From: Zingiber officinale | Lineage: Eukaryota > Streptophyta > Magnoliopsida > Zingiberales > Zingiberaceae | NCBI RefSeq assembly: GCF_018446385.1 | Contig: NC_055987.1 | Span: forward strand, 9,075,705 to 9,139,704 | Direction of reading: 5' to 3' | Length of the DNA stretch: 64,000 nt | Shown: in pieces, positions 49,967 to 60,800 of the stretch | Layout of the letters: each line of letters starts with the position of its first letter | Position numbering within the stretch: position 1 is the first letter of the stretch | Position numbers and translations under genes: made by a program | Notes under the pieces: model-generated | Told to the model about the DNA's origin: nothing | Databases searched by the model: none | What the model saw: the letters and a program-made list of their open reading frames with translations, nothing else

Positions 49967-50275
49967 AGAAATGTCGTAATTGTTTTTCATCGGAAAATGC
50001 TTGAATTTTTTTCTTCAGAAATATGGATATTAATAAAAAAATATTGAAAATGAATCACTTTCTAAGCAAATAACTTTTGTTCAATTTAGGCAGCTAAATT
50101 AAGAAAATAAATATTCTAATATTAACCTCAAATCATGAAAATCACTGGAATTGATGTTGAAGCACAGAAATGCAAAGCATTTTCCTAGTAGCATCTCAAA
50201 TGATATCACAATTTCAAAGTTTAGTGATGTAAGACTGGTAACCAATTTCGCATTGATTAGAAAGGAGTCATCCTC

Positions 50276-50401
50276 TTGGTAAATGCCTCCGCTAGTCACT
50301 ATTCCAAAGGCTAATAGTCGCCTGTGATTTACCTCCTCCGTGTTGGCCCTAGGATGAATTAACGGAGATGCTGGGGGCGAACGTATTCACATTTTGCCAC
50401 C
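50276..50401 (+). mobile_element. 5'-truncated SINE (family A)
   Basis: It matches the 3' half of the SINE at 5268–5486 (TCACTATTCCAAAGGCTAAT, then GGGGGCGAACGTATTCAC). AGTCATCCTC at 50266–50275 and 50402–50411 is a 10 bp target duplication, so the truncation happened at insertion. It lies some 70 bp past the stop of the gene ending at 50474, probably in its 3' untranslated region. Confidence 0.8.
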
Positions 50402-50473
50402 AGTCATCCTCGAGGCAGAGTGTGAGGACACCATTCTGGCCTATCCCTTTGCAATTCTAAAGAACTTGGAGAG

Positions 50474-53400
50474 TCATACGGGCCCGCCACTAGCTTCGCA
50501 ATCGCGGCTGCTGCTGCTTGAGTGTTTGGTCCTCGACCTGTGCTTTCTTTTCTTCTTCAACCTTGACTTCCTTGATTCCCCACCATAGCCACTCTCATAA
50601 TCATCGTCACTGCTCAAGGATTCAGAGGAACTGGAGGAACTTGACTCAGATGACCTGTTGTGCTGTCGAGAATCAAGATTATATCCACAAGAAATATAAG
50701 TTCAGAGGAGCTTGAAGATTGTCACGATGAGTTAGTATCTTGCAAAATTGGTAACAAAAAACAAAAAGAACATGGTGCAGAAACTTAAGAAGAGAACATC
50801 TCAAAATGATAAACACAATTCCTTCTCACTATCATTTCAATACAAATTTGGACATAACACTTGTGCCACAGGCTTATAAACGGATGGAACTGCTAGATAT
50901 TTTTCCAGTGAAAATTTGCAGTACAACACACCATAAGAAAATACGACATGACATAAACAGCATACTTTATTGAAGAGTACAAGAGTTACCAAGATGGAGC
51001 CTAAAACAAGCAGAAAGATGTGGTTTGAGGTTGTATAAGGCCTCTGTTAGAACCTACTATCACAATTTTTCTCTTGTTCTGATACTACCAATTCCAGAGA
51101 AAGATGTAAAGACTACCAAACAAGTAAAGGGCTGCTATCTGGCAATCAAATTTGCATTTTGGCTACCTTCACCAAACATTTAATATTTAAGTTATTTCAA
51201 GTTTTTGCAGCTGATTACACTAGTACATCAAGATTACAACCCAGATATCACAATATAGTCAATAATGAGTCATCTTCATAAAATCCTATCACAATATAGT
51301 CATTTATGAAACATGGTCATAAAATCGTATCACAATATCTTCATTAGTGAGTCATGGTCATAAAACTATTAAAACTCCCAGATGTTTATTTAATACGCAT
51401 AAAAATGGAGCTTTGATTCTCTATAACAACAATAAGAACAGTAAAAGGTTACAACCTGGAATTTGTCTACAAGTCCTTAGAAGTTTGTGAATACTACCTT
51501 GACTTTCAATAGTTGTCACAAAGAAAAAACATAGTATCCTAAGGGACTATGCCTTCTGAAAAAAAAAGCTCAATCAAGACATTACAAAACTAGTGAAAGA
51601 ATTATGTAGCAAGATCTCAAAAGGGACAAAAGATCAAAAACACCTTTCTCTTCCGGCTACTTTGCTTATTTGACTCTTTACTCTTCCTGACTGCATAGAG
51701 AAAACAAGGTAATATAATCAAAATAATAAATCAAAGGCAGTTTGAACAACAAACATAAGGTCTAAGTTACAGGTTTAATGAGAGAAAAGATGCGAGGCCA
51801 ATTTTGTGAGTACCAGAACACAACAAAAGATCAGAGAAGGCTATACCTCTTTTGTGGTGTGATTTGCTCGCAGAGTGGTTTCTTCCAAGGGCCAGCTTCC
51901 TAGCCCTTTCAGCATCTAGCTGAGCTCTGTATTCTCTCATCATTCTATCCTTGTCAGCCTCAAGCTCATCTCTTTTAAATTCGTCCTCCTGAAAGGCTGA
52001 AACCAAGATCAATACATGTTGTACTTACAAGATGAAATACTTGAGCAGATATTAATATTGTTGAGATGAAATTCTTAAAATGAATGATATAACAAGATAG
52101 TCACATGCCATTCATGACACAAGCAATAGATCTCAAAAGCAATAGCTATCAAACATAGGTAAAAGCTGCAATACCTTTATCAACTATGTATCAAAACTCA
52201 TATTTTCAGGCAGATTTACACTGCCACATCACAAGTTTTAAGTGTGATGGTCAAATTACAATAACAGTTACATGGATTTGGTCAAAAAGATTTAAGATGG
52301 ATTTACTATGAAATGTATAACTTTTTACTGTGTAACAAACATATCTTGTCATCTACTAATAATCATCTTTGATGTGAATAAGTTGACAGCAAAATAGATT
52401 AGTTTGATAGTTCCAACTAAATCTATTTGCTAAAAAGTGAAAGTTTGATAGATTGGTTAAATCATCAGAAGTATGGACTATGGAGTACATTCAGCAATTA
52501 GGCTCTAACGTGACATACATCAACTATGCATAACATATAGTGAATCATCAATCAAGTGTTGGTATGTTGTAGACAAGGGAAACGGTCAAATTGACAAAAT
52601 ATCTCCGAATAAGCTATCAAAGATTAAGAAAACATGATATAAAGAAGATAGATTCAAAATTTTAGTTTTTCTTTAACCCAGTGAAAAAACAAAAAACAAA
52701 AAACTAAAATCCCTTACCTTCTGTTTCTTCTTGAATTCTTCCCATGTTATGGTGTGGGATGTTTTTAAGCTGGCTAAACGAGCAGCATGCCACTCTGGTG
52801 AATGAAATGAACCATCCATCTGTGATGGTCCTCATTAGTAATAATATTTTTGATTGAAATACATAGAAAACAACATGTTACTTTGAAGGGCATCGCTAAA
52901 TGAAATTATATGGAAGAAAATATAACAATAAAGCGACACTTAACAGCAACATTACTAGAAACAACTAAGAGATAATACAGACAATTCAGTTGTTTAACAA
53001 AGCTATAATTCATGGAAGAGGCTAGTAGTTCATCAATATGTACATTTTTCTTTGCGCGGGAAAGTATATAAATTTCCGAAAAAAAGATATATAGAAGAAG
53101 AAAAATAATTTCAAAAAAGAATAGAGAATAACTCGGCGATAAAAATGGAAAAAATGGTTTTAAAAGACAAATAACCAACTTGTAGTCCTATGTTTTTAGT
53201 AAGAACAATTGGAGAAGAGACTTTAATATGGTAAACCATCACAATTTAGGGGTATGCTTGTATCAGCAAAAATAACTAGCAAAGTAAAATAAATTAAAAA
53301 CTGATTGCACACCTTCCGTTTGACTTACTAAATGATATTGCATCGAAAATAAATTTTAGTTGTGAAACATGTGCTAGGTGACATCTCGTCAGTGAGAATT

Positions 53401-54647
53401 GGCACAAGCCCATGTGGAGTTGGACACAACCCTCTAGTTGGGCTCGGACTTGATCTAGGGCGCATGCTAGGCACAAACCAAGTCCACGACCTAATTGCTT
53501 TTTCTCATAAATTGTGTAAAGTAACCCACTTATAAATTTAAAAAATGAAAAAAAAAATTGAAAATTTTAAAAATACTAGAAAATACTAGAAAATCCTAGA
53601 ATCTTATATAAATGCCCTCCCATACACCCAAAATAATTTAAAAATTAAATATATTAATATAATTCTAAAATCTTATATAAGTGTCCTCCTCCACCATTCA
53701 GCCATCAAATCCTCGTTTCTTCCTCATTCTCTCACATTTCTCACATCTTGTCCTCATTTTCTTCTCTATTTCAATCTCCACCCTCAGCTTATCTCACAAA
53801 TTCATAAGGTCCAATTATGATACAATACTATTTATTTGGAGCTAAGATACACTCAGGATCACCAACAAGGACATATATACTACCTATGAAGTGAGGACAA
53901 CAAATGATCATTGTAGTTGTAAACATATGGTTGCAATGAAGCCTATGGATGTATTGTGACTGCATATGGTGATCCTCAAAGCTCATTCACCGCAACTATA
54001 TCTTACGGGGCTGGGTTCGCCACATCCGGATGGTCCAAAGCCATACCCCCATTGTTAGCCCTAATTTAGGAATTAAAAACACTAATTGCCAGCTCAAGAT
54101 CCCCTCCCTCGGATTTACCCGGTGGGCAAACTAGGGGGAGGCTGCCCACCCCCAGGACTAGTCGGGCTGTAAGCCATGGATACCTGGGTTATCCAAAAAA
54201 AAAACAAAGATAACAGTACAATTTCCTTATCAATATTCCCCTTCGATCCATTTTTGTGAAATGAGAATACTAAATGCAATTATAGTAACATAATTGATTG
54301 TCTAGATCAACTAATAAGGTAGATAAAGCAAGATTAAACTTCACAGAACGAATGTGAACTTGAGCTGAATCAGAATGTAAAGGGAGTTAAAAGAAAAATG
54401 AAATGCAGGCAACAAGAAAGTTATAAACAGTTCCTACAAAAACAGAGGCGAAACACCCACAATACAAACCTAAAGACCACAATTTTCTAGCAAAGTCATT
54501 ATTTTACCAGTAGACAGCAAAGGAAAAAAAACAAAAGCAATGGTATGAAAGGGTACAAACCATTCCGTCTTCGACGCTCTCCGTCCCAGCAGAGGACGAA
54601 CCCAGCCTCGCCCTCTGCATCGCCTTGTAGGTCTGATTCTTGCCCAT
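50474..54647 (-). CDS. Small basic Ser-rich nuclear-type protein, 5 exons (188 aa)
   Basis: Five minus-strand exons join in frame with GT–AG introns: 54561–54647, 52718–52819, 51847–51988, 51644–51690 and 50474–50662 (188 residues). The N-terminus MGKNQTYKAMQRARLGSSS is followed by a conserved block (DGSFHSPEWHAARLASLK, then TWEEFKKKQK) and a charged helix (DELEADKDRMMREYRAQLDA, then ERARKLALGRNHS). The C-terminal 60 residues are a Lys/Arg/Ser-rich tail (SSSESLSSDDDYES, then KSRLKKKRKHRSR) like those of splicing-associated or other nuclear proteins. I recognise it as a widely conserved plant protein; a relation to the small lysine-rich SCI1 (style cell-cycle inhibitor) type is possible but not shown. 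No catalytic motif is visible. Start chosen because exon 1 matches the family start as I recall it. Confidence 0.82.
53990..54208 (+). mobile_element. Possible retroposon fragment with oligo(A) tail
   Basis: A GC-rich island in AT-rich intron DNA, with GGCTGGGTTCGCCACATCCG and CTAGGGGGAGGCTGCCCACC, ends in GGTTATCC followed by ten or more A. This is the look of a SINE or LINE 3' end. No target duplication was found. Confidence 0.3.
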
Positions 54648-55279
54648 TTTGGAACTCGAAACGCCACTGGATCAATAGACAATCCAGAAAAACCGGCTCG
54701 ATTCACAGGTAAGGGCTTGAAGAGAAGAAGATAGACTTCCTGTTTGGAAATCCCACTTTCCTTTGGGCAAATATCCACAAACAAATCTCGGCAACGAAGA
54801 CGAGAAGGGTGTATAAGGTCTCTGGCAACCACGAACGATCGATCGAAACACCAAAAGAAGATCGAGCCCATTGAAGATTAAAAAAAGAAGGAAATCAGGA
54901 ACCTTCATTAAATAATAGGCAGCGTCACGAGCCAATAAAAACAAACTATTTGTCAATCCGACATCGACCATTGCGAGATCCGAACCGCCCAATCGATTTT
55001 CAAAGGCTCCGATCACATGGGAAGGTATATTATTTCATTGACATTGCGCATTTTGGACAGAAAGAAATAAATAAATAAACGATTAATTTCTTGTTTATTC
55101 ACAATAAATTAGAAGTGAGGAATTTAAAAATGACAGACAGTTAAAATGCTGCTTTCCTTGAAGTAAACAAACTTCAGCTTTTTACCGTGTAAAATTTCGA
55201 AATTATCAAATCTTCCGGGTAGTTTCAAGATTATTAAATGACGGATCCATTCTTTATTTTAGTCTTATTAGTCAGATTG
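54648..55279. promoter_or_regulatory. Upstream region of the gene starting at 54647
   Basis: Likely 5' leader and promoter by position. The first 350 bp are GC-richer than the rest. No definite element was identified. Confidence 0.3.
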
Positions 55280-57260
55280 ATTTTTTTTATTAGTCAAATT
55301 GATTTTGTTAAGTATAAAATGATGAATTTTATAGTAAATCAGCTGACTAATTTTAAAAATCAATCGGCTACTCTTAGTTTTATCGAAGTTAATTTTAGAT
55401 AAAATTAGTTAATAGTTCAAACGATCTTATATTGATATGAAATTAGTTCCTATGTGTTCATCTACCTTTCTTGATTATTCATATCTTCAAACGTTAATTT
55501 GACTTAATATATTGATATAAAATTAGTTCCTATATGTTCATCTATCTTTCTTGATTATTCATATCTTCAAACGTTAATTTGACTTAATATATTGATAGTA
55601 ATAATTTTTTAACATAAATATATTTAAAAATTTTAATTCGTGTTCAGAAATTCATTGCATTAGATCGAATTAGTATTTGAGAACATGAATATAATCAGAA
55701 GAGGTAGATGAATAGATAAAAATTAGTTTCGTGTCAATCCAAGGTCATTTTATTCATCAGTCGATTTTGGACAAAATTAGTTGATGAACCAAATAACCTC
55801 GTAATGATATGAAACTAATTCTTTTGTGTTTGTCTACCTATCTTGATTATATTCATGCCTTGAGAGCAGAGATTTTTTGAACATGATACTTCGAATATAT
55901 CGAGTCAAATTAGTATTTGAGAGTATGGATATAATCATGATAGGTAGAGGACACACATAAAAACTAGTCTTATGTCAATCCGAGATCATTTGATCCATTA
56001 ACAGTTTTTTGTCCAAAATCGATTTATGGATCAAATAATCTCATATTGACATGAAACTAATTCATATATATTCATCTACTTCTCATGGTGACAAAAAAGT
56101 GAATACCTCTCATGATTATATCTATGTCCTCGAATATCAATTTGACCTAATATATTCATAGTAATATTTTTTTAAATATAAAAATATTTGAAAATTTAAA
56201 TTTGTGTTAAAAAATTTAGTGCTCTTAATATATTAGATAAAATTGGTATCTGAGAGCATGAATAAAAGAATTAGTTTCATATCAATCTAATGATATTTAG
56301 TTTATTAACCGATTTTACTTAAAATCGACTTTGATTAAAAAAAAAGCAATAAATTTTTTAACACGAAAATATTTGAAACTTTTAATTTATGTTTAAAAAA
56401 TCATTTCTATTAAAATCGTGTTCGAAAAATTAAATTCATGTTAAAAAAAAGCATTGCTCTAAATAGATTGGGTCAAATTTGTATTTGAGGGCATGGATAT
56501 AGTCATGATAGATATGCTAACACATAATAATTAGTTTCATTTCAATTTGAGATCATTTGGTCTTACATAATAATTAATTTCATATCGATTTGAGGTCATT
56601 GGTCTACAGTCGATTTTGTCCTAAATAATCTCAGATTGATATAAAACTAATTATTATTTGTTTGTCTACCTATTCTGATTATATTCATGTCCATAAATAC
56701 CAATTTGACCTAATATCTTTACAAGTCGGTGCATGAAGTTCTCGACATGCGGGGTCTCGGGAAAGGATTCATTGTACGTAGCTTTACCATGTTTTTTACA
56801 AGAGGCTGTTTCCATGATTCGAACTGGTGACCTTTTGGTCACAAAGCCTTACCCTATTTTTTTTTGAAAATAAAAATATTTGAAAATTTAATTCGTGTTA
56901 AAAAAATCATTGTTATAAATATATTGAGTCAGGACATGAATATAATTATGAGAGACAGACAAACATATAAGAACTAGTTTCATGTCAATCTGAGATGATT
57001 TGGTTCATGGATTGATATGAAACTAGTTTTATGTATTCGTTCATCTCTCATAATTATATCGATGCACTCGAATACCAATTTGATCTAATATATTCAGAGT
57101 AATGTTTTTTTGAACATGAATTAATATTTTTAAATATTTTCTTATTCAACAATTATTGCTCTTAATATATTGAATCAAATCGATATTCATGGATATGAAT
57201 ATAATTAGTAAAAATAGACAAAGATAAGAATTAGTTTCATATCTTTTGATCGTCCAACTA
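55280..57260. repeat. 2 kb array of alternating inverted ~75 bp blocks
   Basis: A block like ATATGAAACTAATTC–TATGTGTTCATCTACC–TGATTATATTCATG–AATACCAATTTGA occurs forward near 55431, 55511, 55805, 56040, 56635 and 57010, and reverse-complemented near 55668, 55908, 56225, 56465, 56925 and 57170. Forward and reverse blocks mostly alternate, so the array is a run of long palindromes. The first two forward copies are a tandem 80 bp duplication. Spacers are AT-rich and also repeated (TTCGTGTTAAAAAATCATTG). An Au-like SINE has inserted near 56726. No coding potential. Confidence 0.75.
56726..56850 (-). mobile_element. Au-like SINE, 5'-truncated, inside the palindrome array
   Basis: It matches the copy at 14254–14420 over GACATGCGGGGTCTCGGG, GAGGCTGTTTCCATGATTCG and ACCTTTTGGTCACA. 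The tRNA-like head is missing. The array sequence resumes on both sides. Ends are approximate. Confidence 0.75.
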
Positions 57261-57723
57261 ATTTGATCTAAAAGTGATTTTGATAAAAAAAATAAAAATT
57301 GATTTAAGAAGTCAGTTCAAAATTTTAACATTTTGACCCATAATAAAATCGATTTGACCAATACAAAATTCAATCAACAGATGATAAAATAAAAAATAGA
57401 TATATAATTATTTGATAATTTTAAAATTATTCTATATAATTTGCTACATGACAAATCATAATTTCATAAACTCACAAAATGAAAAGGAAAAGATTCACAC
57501 GGTATTCATCCTACAAATTTAAATCGTTGCGACTGCCATGTTTTACAGGCTTTCGTGATTCGTATTTCCCTTTCAGTTTCCAGTCTCAACCAACGTGACT
57601 CAGACTACCTCATTCTTGCGACCACGACAGAACGAGAACTTGAAGTGACTATAATGCCCTTGTGAAATCTGGTCATTACCGACGAAACACGAGTGGTAAA
57701 ATCGTCCAGTAAGTTTAGTGAGA

Positions 57724-57731
57724 AAACCCTA
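57724..57731 (+). promoter_or_regulatory. Telo-box-like motif upstream of the ALS small-subunit gene
   Basis: AAACCCTA, the plant telo-box core common just ahead of housekeeping-gene transcription starts, lies 80 bp before the ATG. It could be in the promoter or the leader. Confidence 0.3.
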
Positions 57732-57810
57732 TATCTGACATCTCGTGGCTCAGATCGCTCTACTCTGCGAGCTTCCCTCCAACACTCGCCCACTCGGTTT
57801 CCTCTCACCC

Positions 57811-60800
57811 ATGGCGACCGTTTCCACTCGTCCGCCTCCTTCGAGCGCCATAGCGCCAATCTCACGAGCTTACCTCGAGTCGAGCTTCGTTCTGGGGCTC
57901 TCAAGGACCGTGGATCGTTCGAGGGCGACGCTTGGATGGACGAGGCCGAATAAGACGGCTGCGCAGATCCGCGTCTGTGCCGTCCAGAAGCAGAGTGGCG
58001 ATGCTTTCGTCTCGGTTGCGGATTCTCCGGCTCCTAGAGCAAGTAGTAGGTAAAAAAAAAAACAATCTGTTTTTGGGTCTAGCGCTGATAGCGTTGAAGA
58101 TGACATTTGGTATTGGTTATTTTTTCGAAGTTTGAGGCTCTTTTTCTTTCCATACTCGTGAAAAAAAATCCTATTTTTAATTATCATGAGGACTGATAAA
58201 AGCCACATTGTATCTGTATTTGTTTTTCTCGAGTCTAATGATCATTTGGAAGATTTTTTTTTTCTTCACCATAGAATTGGTTTCTGATACGGCTTATTAG
58301 GGGCCATAACATGTCTGACACCGCCTACTGGGGTTGGGGCCGCTCTTTGAATCTGACGCCTCCAACTGTTCTCTCTAGAACTAAATTGATGCTTGCAGAA
58401 CTCAAAATCACCTCTATCATGAATAGAAGTACATTTTGTTCATTAATATCCCAGAAATATTCTGCCATGGAGCATCATAATGAAATTGTCTCCCATGGTA
58501 GAAGCACTACGTTGAATATCTTTTGTTCACCAACCGTAACCTCCAACATACCAAGATGATCGATAGACACAAGATAAGAGTAATATGGCATGGTTTGATC
58601 TAAGATTTCTCCATCGAGAGGATCCAAGTTTATATATACCATGGGAGGACAATTACAAAGAAACTTGGGGAAAACATTGTCCAAGTCTTATACAATGCAC
58701 TCTCAATCTCCTTAGCTCCCTCTCTCAATGATGGTGTAGTAAATTTTTAAAATCTCACCTCAAATGCTCCTTCATCACCAAAAATTGTTCTCAAGATAAA
58801 AAAAATTCCTCCTATGTGTAAGCTTTCAAGTCTCCTGTAGCCTCTAAACACACCTCAATATAGACCTCTTGGTTTTAGAATGCTTCCCATATGAAAAACG
58901 CATAACTTCTTTGCTGGAAAAACACAAAATGGGGTTTTCATGCACTTGGGATGGTGGGTTGTGTCCAAATTGGTTTGTTGTGCACTAGGCTTTCTGAATC
59001 TCATGCCCAGTTACCAGCTTGCATTGGGCCATGCCTAGCATGCTTGGGTTGTGAGTGAGGTTCATCTTGTCAACCTAGCATGGGTTACTCTGGCCTTGCC
59101 ACTATTCTCAATGTACTCAATCATTATTTCACTTTTGAATGCTTGTGGATGTGCCTGATCAATTGTTTTATTGGTTTTTATCTTTCTTTTTGTTGATTTA
59201 TTTTAGTTTTCAGGTCTATTTACCGAGCTGATATTCACACTATTCTTTATATTTCACATGTTGAAACCATGCTGTCGTTCAATTCTGTAACTTGTCTGGC
59301 TAGAAACAACTGAAAGAAATGACGCAATATCTTGTGCAAGTGTAGGTTGAGACGACACACCATTTCTGTGTTTGTTGGAGATGAAAGTGGAATGATAAAT
59401 AGGATTGCTGGAGTATTTGCTAGACGAGGGTACAACATTGAGTCTCTTGCAGTTGGTTTGAATAAGGACAAGGCATTGTTCACCATAGTTGTCTCAGGAA
59501 CGGAGAAAGTATTGAAGCAGGTAGTGGAGCAGCTAAACAAGCTTGTGAATGTTTTGAAGGCAAGTCTAGTATGCTAGTTATCTAGCTGGATTTATTTAAC
59601 TTGTGAATTCTCGTTTATGATGTTTATCATTTACAGCTTACAACCATTTGGTTCTTAGTTTAATGGGCAACTGATTTTATTTGAATATCTTTCTGCCAAA
59701 TCTGTCACTGCAGTATTTCAGTTGAGCAGACAATAATGTTATTTCAGATTTCCTGTTTTGAGATGGATCATGTTCTCAGATGGATTGACCCTGTCACCAA
59801 TCAGTCATCATTTGAATAGTTACCTGAAAGTTTTATGCTAATTACTTGTTTTAACTTAGTTGGTTTAAGGTTTATTAAGGAGCCCTTATTTGCCATATAA
59901 ATCTCTCCTCTTTCTTTTGGCCTATGACTTCATGCTTTTTAGTAGGTTGAAGATTTATCACAAGAGGCCCAAGTTGAACGGGAATTGATGCTTATAAAAC
60001 TCAATGTGGAACCGGATAAACGGCCGGAGGTAAACTTTAAACTTAGATCCTCTGTAGTTGTGAAATTTTCCTACCAAAAAACAGCAGGCTTACAATTCGA
60101 GGTGGTATAATGCTTAAGTTGCATCAAGCATATCTATGTAATCATATAACACATTTACTTATTTATTTGAAGCTAAATCTAGGTCCTAGGTAATCTGTGA
60201 TTTTTAACGTTGTTGTGGTTTTAAAGAGGTATAGAGTGCTAAAGAAAAAGTGGTTTCCAACCATGCAATTGTAACTGAATTGCTTGATATCTACGGTACT
60301 TAACATTTGGCATGCATATCAAACTATGGAATTTAGAGTAAACATATGTGTGATGCTTGTGTGTCTCCATCTCATTATATTGCAGGATGTTATTAGGAGT
60401 TTGTAAACTTTCCATTCTTTACTTTTTCTAGATCAAGCAAGCCAAAAAATTGATGTTAGTTGCTACTTAGGCAGGGGTTTCAAATCATGCAAGATGTGTA
60501 AAAAAAGAAGGAAAAATGTTTAAAAAATTATAACAGTTGAAAAGTTGATAATGATGGGAACAATCTATATCCAACCACTTAAGGAATTACTTGTTATTCA
60601 AGAGTATGGTTGGGTTAGTCAATCCTCCCCACATTAAAAGGACAGTCTGGTGCACAAAGCTTCTCCCAATGCGGGGTCTCAGGGAAGGATTAGACTAGAT
60701 CGGGTCTATTGTACGTAGCCTTACTCTACGTTGCAAGAGGCTATTTCCGTGACTTGAACTTGTGACCTCCAGGCCACACGATAACGAGTTTACTGTTACG

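Noticed and set aside
57605-57904. Minus-strand frame over the ALS start region
   Set aside because: It is the complement of the GC-rich transit-peptide exon.
58290-58700. Intron 1 of the ALS gene holds a minus-strand frame ([19 protein letters not shown]) that looks like part of some protein
   Set aside because: I could not tie it to a family or find borders; it may be a decayed insertion, but the evidence is too thin to list.
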